Below are positions 16,613-26,436 of a stretch of DNA of 64,000 nt, piece by piece. The notes under the pieces were generated by a model that worked only from the letters and a program-made list of their open reading frames with translations, was not told where the DNA came from and made no database searches. The position numbers and the translations under genes are program-made. Numbering within the stretch: the stretch's first letter is position 1; the number at the start of each line of letters is the position of its first letter. The stretch comes from Acetitomaculum ruminis DSM 5522 (GTDB lineage Bacteria; Bacillota; Clostridia; Lachnospirales; Lachnospiraceae), in the NCBI RefSeq assembly GCF_900112085.1, contig NZ_FOJY01000008.1:68119-132118 (forward strand), read 5' to 3'.

Positions 16613-19600
16613 ATGGAAACAACTTTTTTTTCAATAGGACTTATATTAACATTTTTACAGTTTTTCTGTGGTATAACAGTTTTAGTTTTAGGTATAATGA
16701 CATTAATTGATAATGAACGCAGCCTGGCAAACCTTCTAATGTTTTGCCTGGCTGTTTGTGTTTTTTTCTGGAATGTAGGATATGGTCTTATGAGTGTAAG
16801 CTATAATGAAGATGTAGCTTTAACTTGCAGAAACATGTCCATGACAGCTATTGTGGCTTTTGTTACATTATCAGTTACCTATATGGGAGAACTGGCCGGG
16901 ACAAACCGTAAACTGCTAATTATAATGGACAGTTTTTATATAATAACGGGAATATTTATCTGGACTTTACTTACTCAAAAGGGAGTGGTTACCTTTGTTT
17001 CAACAAATTACGGATATTATTATATTTCAGGTATGAGCATAGGTCGTATATTGCAGGCGATATATTTTTTCAGTGGGATTTTTATCACAGCAATGATACA
17101 GAAAAAATGGTATGAAAGGGCTGTGTTTAAAAGAAACAAGGTAGTAATATTATATCTGGTTTTATATGAGGTAGCGGTTTTACTGGGCTCTATATTTGAT
17201 ACGATTGTTCCTGTGTTGTATAGTACGCCGGCAGTTCCATCCAGTGGCTTCGGGGCCACTGTGGCATTTATTGTTGCCTATTCAATTTCTAAAAAATACA
17301 AAAGAATGGGTTTTTCTGCTGCGAATTTCGCAAAGTATATAATGGCATATGTTGATACGCCGGTATTAATGTTAGGAAGAGACCTTGTTATTATTTCAGT
17401 CAATGAAGCAGGTATCAGATATTTTTCCAAGAGTAAAAAAGAAGATATAATAGGAAAGACGGCTTTTGAATTTCTTGATTTAAACATTGATACAGATGAA
17501 TTGGAAAACAGAATGAGAGAAATAGTAACCAACAGGGCAAAATCCTACACAGATCAGGCAAAACTTTACGGAATGGACAATATCTGCAAGGCTGTAACAA
17601 GCCCTGTTTATGATGAATACAAAGAGCCTGTTTGTGCCATCAGTTTCCTGTATGACATGACCCATGAAGTGGAAATAATGAAGGAATTAAACGATAAAAG
17701 GCAGGAGGCGGATGATGCCAATAATGTCAAATCCCAGTTTCTTGCAAATATGAGTCACGAGATAAGAACTCCTATGAATGCCATAATTGGAATGAGTGAA
17801 CTGGCATTAAGAGGGGATATTCCTGAAAAAGAGGCGGAGTATATCAGACAAATTAGAACAGCCGGAAGAGGACTTCTTACGATTATAAACGATATTTTGG
17901 ACTTTTCTAAAATTGAATCAGGAAAAATGGAAATTGTTGCCAGGGAGTATTCTTTAAGCAATCTTATCGAGGAAATTGTTGTAATTACATTTAAAAAAAT
18001 GAAGGATAAAAACCTTGAGTATATTATTAATGTGGATCCTGATATTCCCTCCAAACTTTTTGGAGATGACGGAAGAATAAAACAGGTAATTTTAAATGTA
18101 GTAAATAATGCCGCAAAATATACTCAGGAAGGTTCGGTAATTTTATCTATAGGTGCCAAAATGGTGGATCTTAGCGCTGTTTTGGAGATTACCGTAAAAG
18201 ATACGGGAATGGGTATCAGGGAAGAAGATAAGGAGAAACTTTTCAAATCATTTTCACAATTAGATAAGATAAAAAATAAAAATATTGAGGGAACAGGCCT
18301 TGGACTTACAATATCAAAACAGCTTGTTTCACTTATGAATGGTGAAATAATATTTGAAAGTAAGTACGGCGAAGGTTCTGTTTTTGGATTTAGACTTCCA
18401 CAAGCTGTTGTTGATACGGCAAAAAGCATGCAGCTTAAAGAGGAAGTTATGGCTATTGGTTACTTTTCTTCCCCATTGGAAAGAGATTTTTTTGACAACC
18501 TTTTTACAAAATTGGGAGTGGAATTTCAATTTACGGATAATCACGATGAAATGCTTGCTTTATGCGAAGGAGATGCTGATTATGCATTTGTTGATGAAAA
18601 CAATATGACAGAGGAATTGGCACAACATCTTGAGGAATGGATGATAGAGTCAGTTATTATTACTGATTCCTATAAAGAATATGAAGAAAATGATGAAGAT
18701 ATTCATTTTTTAACAAGGCCTATTATTCCATTTAAGGTTGTGGAAGTATTAAACGGTGAGGATGAATACGAGAAAGTAATTACAGACACTGCTTACACAG
18801 TAAACTTTACCGCACCAAAGGCAGAGGTGCTTATTGTAGATGATAATCTGGTGAATCTGACAGTGGCAAAGGGACTTTTAGAGCCATTTAAGATGCATAT
18901 TGATACTGCAAGAAGTGGTAAAACAGCCATTGAAATGGTTATGAAAAAGGACTACGATATTGTATTTATGGACCATATGATGCCGGAAATGGACGGTATA
19001 GAAGCTACTGCAAATATCAGGCAATTACCGGATAAGAAATATTGGAAACTTCCGATTATAGCCCTAAGTGCTAATGCGGTAAACGGAGCCAAGGAACTTT
19101 TCCTAAGCAGTAATATGAATGACTTTATAGCAAAACCTATTGCCATGTCCGATATGACCCAGAAACTTTTAAGATGGCTGCCACCTGAAAAGATTATAAA
19201 AGATACCGTAAAGAAAGAGGAATTTTACGAAGATTCGGAACAGGCAAGAATTGATGAGCTTCCGATGGATGTTATCAATACTGAAAAGGCAATGTCTTAT
19301 GTTAAGCATGATGAAGAACAGTACAAAGTTGTTTTAACGGTGTATAAAGAAGAGATTGCCTCTAAAAAAGATGGAATAAGAAATGATATTGCCAATGGCA
19401 GGTTAGAAGCCGCAAAATCCAAGCTTCATGTTCTTAGAAACAGCTCCAGAAATATCGGAGCAGATGATCTTGCCGATATAGCCTATCTGATGGAAGAAGC
19501 AGCAGGAAAAGAGGATATGGAATTTATTGAAAAGCACCTTGATGAGCTCTTTGAAAATATTGACAGCGTAGAGGAAGTATTAAATTCCTTTAAGGTAAGA

Positions 19601-19849
19601 AAAGAACATAAGGCCAACAGACACAAAGATTTAGGAAGTGTAAAACTAGACTTTATAGATCTTAAAGATAATCTTATTGAAAAGGAGATTTTTACGGCTA
19701 CTAAAGTGCTAAAAAGAATCAAGAACAAAGATAATCCTATTGAGGTATTGGATATTATTATTCAAATTCAGGATTATCTTGAAAAAAACAACTTTGAAGA
19801 GGCATTGAATTGCACAAAAGATGCAATCAGGACATTGAACAGTTTATAA
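16613..19849 (+). CDS. Hybrid sensor histidine kinase with 7TM input, REC and Hpt-like domains
   Basis: 1078 aa. Order: seven hydrophobic segments (about 5-220, His_kinase_7TM-like), a PAS-like region (about 240-350), HisKA with H382 in MSHEIRTPMN, HATPase_c (about 480-610, DTGMGIREEDKEKLFKSFSQ), a degenerate receiver-like stretch (about 615-715), a true receiver (about 740-865) with D787 in FMDHMMPEMDG, and an Hpt-like helical domain with H939 in KLHVLRNSSRNIG. The Hpt motif departs from HxLKG. No separate response regulator lies beside it; output is unknown. It lies between larC and guaA on the same strand. Confidence 0.9.
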   Translation: METTFFSIGLILTFLQFFCGITVLVLGIMTLIDNERSLANLLMFCLAVCVFFWNVGYGLMSVSYNEDVALTCRNMSMTAIVAFVTLSVTYMGELAGTNRKLLIIMDSFYIITGIFIWTLLTQKGVVTFVSTNYGYYYISGMSIGRILQAIYFFSGIFITAMIQKKWYERAVFKRNKVVILYLVLYEVAVLLGSIFDTIVPVLYSTPAVPSSGFGATVAFIVAYSISKKYKRMGFSAANFAKYIMAYVDTPVLMLGRDLVIISVNEAGIRYFSKSKKEDIIGKTAFEFLDLNIDTDELENRMREIVTNRAKSYTDQAKLYGMDNICKAVTSPVYDEYKEPVCAISFLYDMTHEVEIMKELNDKRQEADDANNVKSQFLANMSHEIRTPMNAIIGMSELALRGDIPEKEAEYIRQIRTAGRGLLTIINDILDFSKIESGKMEIVAREYSLSNLIEEIVVITFKKMKDKNLEYIINVDPDIPSKLFGDDGRIKQVILNVVNNAAKYTQEGSVILSIGAKMVDLSAVLEITVKDTGMGIREEDKEKLFKSFSQLDKIKNKNIEGTGLGLTISKQLVSLMNGEIIFESKYGEGSVFGFRLPQAVVDTAKSMQLKEEVMAIGYFSSPLERDFFDNLFTKLGVEFQFTDNHDEMLALCEGDADYAFVDENNMTEELAQHLEEWMIESVIITDSYKEYEENDEDIHFLTRPIIPFKVVEVLNGEDEYEKVITDTAYTVNFTAPKAEVLIVDDNLVNLTVAKGLLEPFKMHIDTARSGKTAIEMVMKKDYDIVFMDHMMPEMDGIEATANIRQLPDKKYWKLPIIALSANAVNGAKELFLSSNMNDFIAKPIAMSDMTQKLLRWLPPEKIIKDTVKKEEFYEDSEQARIDELPMDVINTEKAMSYVKHDEEQYKVVLTVYKEEIASKKDGIRNDIANGRLEAAKSKLHVLRNSSRNIGADDLADIAYLMEEAAGKEDMEFIEKHLDELFENIDSVEEVLNSFKVRKEHKANRHKDLGSVKLDFIDLKDNLIEKEIFTATKVLKRIKNKDNPIEVLDIIIQIQDYLEKNNFEEALNCTKDAIRTLNSL

Positions 19850-19981
19850 AAAGGGGTTATAATAGCAGACAAGTGCCTTTTGACGAAGGAGATATATTTA
19901 AAGTTTCTAATAACAAAGGAGATTTTGCCTTTTGGGTTATGTAATCTGCTTTGTGTCAGTTTTTAATCAGGAGGATTTAAA

Positions 19982-21526
19982 ATGAGTAAAGAAATGGTAA
20001 TAGTACTTGACTTTGGTGGTCAGTATAACCAGCTTATCGCAAGAAGAGTAAGGGAATGTAATGTATATTGTGAAGTTCATCCTTATACTTTAAGCATTGA
20101 TAAGATTAAAGAAATGAATCCAAAAGGAATCATACTTACAGGTGGCCCAAACAGCGTTTATGATGAGAAGTCACCTCATTATGATAAAGAACTTTTTGAA
20201 CTTGGAATTCCAGTACTTGGAATCTGCTACGGTTCTCAGCTTATGGCTTATACATTAGGCGGAAAAGTTGAGCCGGCTGTAGTAAGTGAGTATGGAAAAA
20301 CAGAAGTTTTAATTGATAAAAAAGATAGTAATATTTTCAAAGATGTAGAAGAAAAGACAATCTGCTGGATGAGTCATACAGATTTTATCAGCAAAGCTCC
20401 TGAAGGATTTGAGGTAACGACTCATACAACCTCATGCCCGATTGCAGCAATGGAAAATGTTTCAAAGAAGCTTTATGCCGTTCAATTTCATCCTGAAGTA
20501 GTACACAGCGTTGAAGGAACAAAGATGCTTAGAAACTTTGTTATTGATGTATGTGGTTGTAGCGGAGATTGGAAAATGGATTCCTTTGTTGAAACTACCA
20601 TAAAAAATCTTCGTGAAAAGATTGGTGACGGAAAAGTATTATGTGCTTTATCCGGCGGTGTGGATTCATCAGTGGCAGCAGTACTTCTTTCAAAAGCCAT
20701 TGGAAAACAGCTTACCTGTGTATTTGTAGACCAGGGTCTTCTTCGTAAAAATGAAGGAGATGAAGTGGAAGCAGTATTTGGTCCAAAAGGCCCTTATGAA
20801 TTAAACTTTATTCGTGTTAATGCACAGCAAAGATTTTATGAAAAACTTAAAGGGGTAACAGAACCGGAGCAAAAAAGAAAGATTATCGGTGAAGAATTCA
20901 TCAGAGTTTTCGAAGAAGAGGCAAAAAAAATAGGCAAGGTAGATTATCTTGTTCAAGGTACAATCTATCCTGATGTTATAGAATCCGGTCTTGGAAAATC
21001 CGCCGTAATCAAATCCCACCACAATGTTGGAGGACTTCCTGATTATGTTGATTTTAAAGAAATTGTTGAGCCATTAAAAATGCTCTTTAAAGATGAAGTA
21101 AGAAAAGCAGGATTAGAACTTGGAATCCCTGAATATCTTGTATTCAGACAACCATTCCCAGGCCCTGGTCTTGGCATCAGAATCATAGGCGAAGTAACAG
21201 AAGAAAAAGTAAAAATCGTTCAGGATGCCGACTTTATTTACAGAGAAGAAATCGCCAAGGCAGGCTTGGATAAAAAGATTTCCCAATATTACGCTGCGCT
21301 TACAAACATGAGAAGCGTTGGAGTAATGGGAGACGGTCGTACCTACGACTATGCCGTTGCATTAAGGGCTGTCATCACCTCAGACTTTATGACTGCTGAG
21401 GCAGCTCCGATTCCTTTTGAAATCCTAAGTAAAGTTGCAGATAGAATCGTAAACGAGGTAAAAGGGGTAAATAGGGTACTTTACGACTGTACAAGTAAAC
21501 CGCCGGCTACGGTGGAGATGGAGTAG
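19982..21526 (+). CDS. guaA: GMP synthase (glutamine-hydrolysing)
   Basis: Converts XMP to GMP with glutamine and ATP. 514 aa, full length: class I amidotransferase with C82 (LGICYGSQL), H170 and E172 (VQFHPEV); PP-loop LSGGVDSS at about 223-230; C-terminal dimerisation domain ending [25 protein letters not shown] precedes the ATG. Its last 12 bases (21515-21526) are the apparent attachment core for the elements that follow, and the coding sequence is kept intact, as expected for insertion at a 3' end. Confidence 0.97.
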   Translation: MSKEMVIVLDFGGQYNQLIARRVRECNVYCEVHPYTLSIDKIKEMNPKGIILTGGPNSVYDEKSPHYDKELFELGIPVLGICYGSQLMAYTLGGKVEPAVVSEYGKTEVLIDKKDSNIFKDVEEKTICWMSHTDFISKAPEGFEVTTHTTSCPIAAMENVSKKLYAVQFHPEVVHSVEGTKMLRNFVIDVCGCSGDWKMDSFVETTIKNLREKIGDGKVLCALSGGVDSSVAAVLLSKAIGKQLTCVFVDQGLLRKNEGDEVEAVFGPKGPYELNFIRVNAQQRFYEKLKGVTEPEQKRKIIGEEFIRVFEEEAKKIGKVDYLVQGTIYPDVIESGLGKSAVIKSHHNVGGLPDYVDFKEIVEPLKMLFKDEVRKAGLELGIPEYLVFRQPFPGPGLGIRIIGEVTEEKVKIVQDADFIYREEIAKAGLDKKISQYYAALTNMRSVGVMGDGRTYDYAVALRAVITSDFMTAEAAPIPFEILSKVADRIVNEVKGVNRVLYDCTSKPPATVEME

Positions 21527-21545
21527 TAAAGTGATAAAATAACGT

Positions 21546-21585
21546 ATCCGCAAGCCCTTGATTTTGCAGGGTTTGCGGATTTTTT
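21546..21585 (+). terminator. Terminator now following guaA
   Basis: ATCCGCAAGCCCT-N8-AGGGTTTGCGGAT plus TTTTT. By the attachment-site model this hairpin belongs to the integrated element, and the original guaA terminator is the one at 39638. Confidence 0.8.
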
Positions 21586-21792
21586 ATGCTCTTTTGTGAC
21601 ACCATTTTGATGTAAAAAAATGTATCAAAAAGGTATCATTTCATATGGCTTGCAGGTGATAAGCCCGTAAATATGCAGACGTGACAGGTTTGAAATTTAT
21701 TCTTTGGAATAATGTATTTTTTTCATTTCTTATTCAAATGCCGACAGATAATATGTGATTTTCACAATATTTTTTTTAAGGAGGACATTATT

Positions 21793-22899
21793 ATGTCAGT
21801 TTACAGAGATGAAAAAAGAGGAACCTGGACGGTATCGGTGTACTATCGTGATTATGAGAACGAGGTGCATCGAAAGACAAAGAGAGGGTTTGCAACTAAG
21901 CGCGAAGCTCTTGAATGGGAAAGGAATTTTGTGCTTTTAAAATCCAGATGCACGGGAAAGTTATTTAGGTATTTTTGGGAGACTTACACGGAGGATATGA
22001 AACCTCAAGTCAGAAAAAGTACCTGGGATGCGAAAGAGCACGTGGTACGTACAAAGATTCTTCCGTTCTTTGGTGATATGAAATTGGATATGATTAAGCC
22101 GAGGGATATTATTAAATGGCAGAATCAAATCGCCCAGATGAAAAGAAAAGACGGTAGTGATTATGCCGCTTCTTACTACAAAACAATTCAATCTCAGCTA
22201 AGCTCCATTTTTAACCACGCGGTGAGATATTATGATTTAGAGTCAAACCCTGTGAAGAAAGTGCTTCCTATTTCCGGAGGAAGGCCGCAAGAGTTTTGTT
22301 ATTGGAAGAAAGAAGAATTTGAAATTTTCATCTCGCATGTTCCGAGTACTTCAATTTTTTATTATGCCTTTGAGATGCTTTATTGGTGCGGTCTTCGAGA
22401 GGGAGAATTGTTTGCGTTGACTTTGGGGGACTTTGATTTCAATAAGAAAACAGTAGAGATAAATAAGACTTTTACAGTTGTAAAGGGCGAACCAATTATA
22501 AGTCTGCCAAAAACGCAAAGCGGGCTTAGAACTGTGACGATACCTGAATCTCTTTGCAACGAGATAGAGGGATTTGTTAAGGAGCTGCAGGTGGAAGAGG
22601 ATGAACGTATTTTCAAAGCCTCAAAGACGCAGCTTAACCTTATGCTTCAGAAGTATGCGGAAGAATCCGGAGTAGAACGTATTCGCGTTCATGATCTTAG
22701 ACACAGTCATGTGTCTTTATTAATTCATATGGGCTTTTCAGCAGTTGCTATCGGAAAGCGTGTTGGACACAAAAGTGAGAGGATTACATATTACTATGCA
22801 CATCTTTTTCCTGGCGTGCAGGAAGAGATAGCTGACAGGCTGGATAAGGAAAGAAGGGAAGATGTAGGTTATGAAGCTATTGACATAGATACTATATGA
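21793..22899 (+). CDS. int: Tyrosine recombinase/integrase
   Basis: 368 aa Tn916/phage-type integrase: AP2-like N-terminal arm-binding domain (VYRDEKRGTWTVSVYYRD), SAM-like core-binding domain (about 70-160) and catalytic domain with R202 (CGLREGEL), H300 and R303 (HDLRHSH) and Y335 (TYYYAHL). ATG 21793 has TAAGGAGG upstream; the frame from 21712 adds an unsupported lead. It presumably recombines the GAGATGGAGTAG core at guaA. Its last codons contain the -35 of the following regulator promoter. Confidence 0.93.
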   Translation: MSVYRDEKRGTWTVSVYYRDYENEVHRKTKRGFATKREALEWERNFVLLKSRCTGKLFRYFWETYTEDMKPQVRKSTWDAKEHVVRTKILPFFGDMKLDMIKPRDIIKWQNQIAQMKRKDGSDYAASYYKTIQSQLSSIFNHAVRYYDLESNPVKKVLPISGGRPQEFCYWKKEEFEIFISHVPSTSIFYYAFEMLYWCGLREGELFALTLGDFDFNKKTVEINKTFTVVKGEPIISLPKTQSGLRTVTIPESLCNEIEGFVKELQVEEDERIFKASKTQLNLMLQKYAEESGVERIRVHDLRHSHVSLLIHMGFSAVAIGKRVGHKSERITYYYAHLFPGVQEEIADRLDKERREDVGYEAIDIDTI

Positions 22900-22922
22900 G
22901 ATTATAATTTCGTATATACGAA
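22880..22922 (+). promoter_or_regulatory. Consensus promoter with palindromic operator for the regulator pair
   Basis: TTGACA (22880-22885), 17 bp, TATAAT (22903-22908), then TTCGTATATACGAA (22909-22922), a perfect 14-bp palindrome over the start point. The -35 is inside the integrase 3' end. The second unit repeats this layout at 28249. The XRE protein is the obvious candidate binder. Confidence 0.75.
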
Positions 22923-22957
22923 TAAAATACGATAAGGCGATGTAAGGAGGGAGAGTT

Positions 22958-23401
22958 ATGTTATATCCGGAGATTTCTTCCAGCGAATTGATAGAAAAAC
23001 TCGAATCTGATGATTTTTATAAGCTTTATGGTAATCCTGTCAAATGTAAAATATTTGATACAGATAGAATCCTTATGTCTTTTGATTTATATGAGCGTTT
23101 ATTTGGTAAGGTGAATTTTGATAAAGAAAATACAATAGAAATAGATGATTTTATCAGAGCGTTAGTATTGCAAAGGCTTCATGAAAACCCAGTTAGTGTA
23201 ACAGATACGGAGGAGGGATATTCTCTTTCTATGGAAAGCGAAGTTTATGACTTCTTAAACCGAATTATATTGGAAGATTATGGGATTACACTTGAGAATC
23301 TAACCTCCTATTTCTTTGAGTGGATAGCAGCATGCCCGGATGAGTTTAAGGCCTGGGTGGAAGAAAGCATGATGGATAAAGGAGCAGAAAATGACAATTA
23401 G
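22958..23401 (+). CDS. Conserved element protein, 147 aa, copy A
   Basis: Unrecognised. An acidic soluble protein with segments CKIFDTDRILMSFDLYERLF and FFEWIAACPDEFKAWVEE. A diverged paralogue, about two thirds identical by eye, is at 28328. Both end in ENDN and overlap the XRE gene start by 11 bp, so the pair is translationally coupled. The fixed partnership with an XRE protein behind an autoregulatory-looking promoter suggests a regulator partner or a toxin-antitoxin-like pair; no toxin fold is visible. GGAGGGAGAG precedes the ATG. Confidence 0.75.
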   Translation: MLYPEISSSELIEKLESDDFYKLYGNPVKCKIFDTDRILMSFDLYERLFGKVNFDKENTIEIDDFIRALVLQRLHENPVSVTDTEEGYSLSMESEVYDFLNRIILEDYGITLENLTSYFFEWIAACPDEFKAWVEESMMDKGAENDN

Positions 23402-23723
23402 TGAACGCATTTTTAAATTAATGGAAGAACGTGAAATTACCCAGATGGACTTTTCGAAAGCTACAGGAATAGCACAGAGTACTATTAGTGATTGGAAACG
23501 AAAGAAAACGAATCCGTCTGCAGATAAAATAATGATTATTTGTAAGGTGTTAAATGTAACACCATATGAATTGTTGCAGGACACGGTTCAAACGGTGGAG
23601 AAATTGGATTATCGAGTAGTTACTAAAGGAACAAAGGAGTATGATCTTTTACTTGAAATAGATAGTCTGAAGAAATCACAAAAAGAAAGATTGCTAGGGT
23701 ATATAGCGGCTTTAAAACAATAG
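23391..23723 (+). CDS. XRE-family regulator, copy A
   Basis: 110 aa. HTH_3 domain at about residues 4-62 (FSKATGIAQSTISDWKRKK with NPSADKIMIICKVL), then a short helical tail ending in KKSQKERLLGYIAALKQ. The copy at 28761 is nearly identical through the HTH, so both should see the same operator. It starts inside the preceding gene (11-bp overlap). It probably represses its own promoter through TTCGTATATACGAA. Confidence 0.9.
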   Translation: MTISERIFKLMEEREITQMDFSKATGIAQSTISDWKRKKTNPSADKIMIICKVLNVTPYELLQDTVQTVEKLDYRVVTKGTKEYDLLLEIDSLKKSQKERLLGYIAALKQ

Positions 23724-23818
23724 GTCTGATGGCGGTGCTTTATTCATTAAGCATCGCTTAAACATATGTATAAAAAGCATATACGGTAGCGTGACGTAAA
23801 GGCGGCGGAGGAGACAAT

Positions 23819-24913
23819 ATGACAAGAGGAAGAGCTTATTTAAAGCCGAAGAAGGGCGAATGGATTGAAAGTACACAATTATTATACGACATGGGCATTG
23901 AGTTTCCTTATGGTAATGGAATAAAACTTATATCAGGATTCCTTAGAAAGCAACTTGAGAGCAAGAAAAAACTGGATATATTGTTGAAATCATTATTTCA
24001 AGTTTGGGATAAAGATGGTTATATAGTAGATGAAGATGACCAATTGTCTTTTTTACTAGGCTTCGATGATGTTCCTCAAATAGATGGAGTAGGGGATGAT
24101 TATTCTTATATTATGAATTGCTCATCTGATAAGGATAAAATATATGTAGCTGGGGAAGAATTCATTATTGATAAAAATGAAATGATTGTATTGTCCTTTT
24201 CTAGAGTGGTGATGAGAATACGCAAGCAGACAGGAAAAACAAATCTCCTTTTTAATGAAGATGAAGTGACAATTTGTACCGAAGCTTTAGATTTTTACAA
24301 CAGAATTTTTATAGGACAATATGATAATATTGTTTCAAGGTTGAGTTGGAGATTGAACGATTCTACAACTTTACACGACAAAAGATATGTTTGCGAGCAC
24401 ATTCTTTTGGCAATAAGAGGAATTATCATGAGGGATACGGATCTTGATAGATATGGGTTCAGTGCTAGCCTGGGGATTTGGAGTGACCATACAGATATTC
24501 GTGCAATTAACTCTTATGATATGCAGCAGGTTATTCGTTATAATTTGGCATATGCCAAACATCCGGAAGGAGGATATACAGTAGATTATAACAAACCGCT
24601 TATAAAAGGTAATTTACCGGTGATCAAATGTAGCTGTGAAAATGCTAACGAGGCCTTCGTGGAGACGGTTACATGTACATCAAATCATTTGCAAATTTTG
24701 GATGATGCATTAATGATGTTTTATCATTTATATAGCGTGAATATCAGAGAATTGTTTGAGTATTATACAGACGATGAAATGGCATTGGAACTGGCCGGAT
24801 TAATTGAAAAGTTATTATCAGGAATTAAGCCGGACAGACAGTTTGTGGAAGAAATCAAAAAAGTATGGAAAAAGGTAATATTTGCGGGAGGTGTTTTTAG
24901 TGAAGAAAAGTGA
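23819..24913 (+). CDS. Unknown 364-aa cargo protein
   Basis: No family recognised. Soluble, no signal or TM segment. Visible features are an N-terminal EWIESTQLLYDMGIEFPYG segment, acidic mid-region, and Cys/His residues scattered in KCSCENANEAFVETVTC. It sits in the variable cargo slot between the XRE gene and the conserved element end, and its last 11 bases overlap the start of the RhuM-Fic gene, so the two probably act together. GGAGGAGACAAT precedes the ATG. Confidence 0.7.
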   Translation: MTRGRAYLKPKKGEWIESTQLLYDMGIEFPYGNGIKLISGFLRKQLESKKKLDILLKSLFQVWDKDGYIVDEDDQLSFLLGFDDVPQIDGVGDDYSYIMNCSSDKDKIYVAGEEFIIDKNEMIVLSFSRVVMRIRKQTGKTNLLFNEDEVTICTEALDFYNRIFIGQYDNIVSRLSWRLNDSTTLHDKRYVCEHILLAIRGIIMRDTDLDRYGFSASLGIWSDHTDIRAINSYDMQQVIRYNLAYAKHPEGGYTVDYNKPLIKGNLPVIKCSCENANEAFVETVTCTSNHLQILDDALMMFYHLYSVNIRELFEYYTDDEMALELAGLIEKLLSGIKPDRQFVEEIKKVWKKVIFAGGVFSEEK

Positions 24914-25847
24914 GATTATACTATTTGAAACGAAAGACAAGGAAGTAACGTTGTCAGTCCCGATGGATGGAGATACAGTGTGGCTGACGCAGGCGCAGAT
25001 GGCAGAGTTGTTTAATACAACAAAGCAAAATGTGAGCTTACATGCAAATAATTGTTTCAAAGAAGGGGAGTTAGATATGAAGTCAGTTGTCAAGGATTTC
25101 TTGACAACTGCATCTGATGGTAAACATTATAAAACAAAATACTATAATTTAGATGTCATCATATCTGTAGGCTACCGCGTGAAATCAAAACGGGGTATCG
25201 AATTTCGTCAGTGGGCAAGTAAAATCTTAAAGCAGTACATGATTGATGGCTATGCAATAAATGAGAAACGCTTACATGCATTGCAAAAGACAGTTGATAT
25301 TCAAACCAGAATGTTGGCAGATGCATTAAATGTTGAAGAAAAGGATATCCTAAGAGCTGTAAACCTGTATACGGATGCTTTGACGTTGTTAGATCAGTAT
25401 GATCACCAAGCAATAGTTAAACCTGATGGAAAGGCTCCTGTATATAGGATTACTTATGATGACTGTATGATGATGGTTTCTCATATGAGGGATTCTTTTG
25501 ATACGGATGTCTTCGGTGTAGAAAAAGAAGTTGGAAAAGTGAATGGGATTATTTCTGCAATATACCAAAGTGTATTTGGCGAAGATGCCTACCCGACTAT
25601 TGAAGAAAAGGCGGCTAACTTACTTTATTTTATGATCAAGGATCATCCGTTTGCAGATGGTTGCAAAAGAATCGCAGCTTCCTTGTTCCTGGAATTCTTG
25701 GAGAGGAATCAAGCTTTGTTTAAAGATGGCAGTAAGCGTATTGGAGACGGTGAATTGGTAGCTATTACGCTTATGATTGCGGAATCGAATCCGGACGAAA
25801 AGGATATTATGGTTAAGCTGGTGATGAATTTACTGGATATGAAATAG
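24900..25847 (+). CDS. RhuM-Fic/Doc fusion protein
   Basis: 315 aa from GTG 24900 (GGGAGGTG upstream; overlaps the previous stop). N-terminal RhuM/virulence-type domain: TVWLTQAQMAELFNTTKQNV and YYNLDVIISVGYRVKSKRG (to about residue 130). C-terminal Fic/Doc domain with HPFADGCKR at 249-257: the usual Asn of HxFx(D/E)GN(G/K)R is C255. Fic enzymes transfer AMP or other phosphate groups to protein hydroxyls; this variant may have altered chemistry. No class I/II inhibitory motif is evident inside it, so the unknown upstream protein could be its partner. Confidence 0.88.
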   Translation: MKKSEIILFETKDKEVTLSVPMDGDTVWLTQAQMAELFNTTKQNVSLHANNCFKEGELDMKSVVKDFLTTASDGKHYKTKYYNLDVIISVGYRVKSKRGIEFRQWASKILKQYMIDGYAINEKRLHALQKTVDIQTRMLADALNVEEKDILRAVNLYTDALTLLDQYDHQAIVKPDGKAPVYRITYDDCMMMVSHMRDSFDTDVFGVEKEVGKVNGIISAIYQSVFGEDAYPTIEEKAANLLYFMIKDHPFADGCKRIAASLFLEFLERNQALFKDGSKRIGDGELVAITLMIAESNPDEKDIMVKLVMNLLDMK

Positions 25848-26360
25848 AATAGCAGCTAAATAATTGGTATAATGGTCATACTTTCTCGACGGAGAGGAAA
25901 GAACTGGCAGGTATCACAAGATTAGAATTTTGATACCTTTTTGATACCTTTTCTCTTGAAACTCATGAGAATGAAATAGAAAGACACGGGGAAATCCTCA
26001 AAAATAAACGATTTTGCAATGACAAGCAACCAGAGACAAGGATGAAATCCTTGAGATGGAATAATACATCTGTCCAAGGGCAAAGCAGATTATCCTACCA
26101 GAGGTAAACTGTCTTATCCTGAAAGAATATAATAAAACAATAGTAACAGACCTTGAAAAGGACTAACGAGACCCCTTTCCAAGGTCTGTTCTTTTGTTTA
26201 TTAATCCTTGTAGTATAAGGCGTTGATGGGATTAATGACTCAGGAGTTAGAGTGTTTTACAGATAACCATTAATAAGTATTATGGGTACTCTTTATCTAT
26301 GGGTGGAGGATAAGCTGCTTTGCCCTTTGGAGGATAAAGTAGAGTGCCCAAGGATAACAT
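25848..26360. repeat. Conserved ~500-bp element end, copy A
   Basis: Aligns almost throughout with 30518-31025. It contains GGTATCA plus two TGATACC arm-like sites, the core GAGATGGAATAA (26053), a 24-bp imperfect inverted repeat (start TCCAAGGGCAAAGCAG near 26078; complement ending CTGCTTTGCCCTTTGGA near 26335), repeated TTATCCT/AGGATAA 7-mers in opposite orientations, and a terminator (26145). No gene in it; an open frame at 26282 is not conserved in copy B. Confidence 0.85.
26145..26199 (+). terminator. Terminator in conserved end, copy A
   Basis: AACAGACCTTG...CAAGGTCTGTT plus CTTTTGTTT; conserved at 30811-30865 in copy B. Confidence 0.75.
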
Positions 26361-26402
26361 CTGTGTTATCCCGTTCATCTGGTACAGATATTGTTAATAG
26401 AT

Positions 26403-26436
26403 TGCAGGTAATCCGCGTGATTGCCTGCAGTTTTTT
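26403..26436 (+). terminator. Terminator-like hairpin before the Fic promoter
   Basis: TGCAGGTAATC-N5-GATTGCCTGCA followed by GTTTTTTA. No gene upstream on this strand within 500 bp, so it may close a transcript from the conserved end. Confidence 0.55.

Larger units (their letters stand above)
21515..26064 (+). mobile_element. Integrated element 1 at guaA (int, regulator pair, RhuM-Fic cargo)
   Basis: Bounded by GAGATGGAGTAG at the guaA 3' end (21515-21526) and GAGATGGAATAA at 26053-26064. It carries a tyrosine integrase next to the left end, a 147-aa/XRE pair, two cargo genes, and arm-type-like repeats: GTATCAAAAAGGTATCA at 21622-21638 on the left, GGTATCA (25910) and TGATACC twice (25931, 25942) on the right, about 105 bp inside the right core. 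Confidence 0.6.

Noticed and set aside
19850-19981. Guanine/purine riboswitch before guaA
   Set aside because: I cannot find the conserved loop and junction sequences; only an ordinary leader with a good RBS.
21712-21792. 27-codon N-terminal extension of the first integrase
   Set aside because: TAAGGAGG and ATG 21793 match the family N-terminus MSVYRDEKRGTW; the extension is hydrophobic noise.
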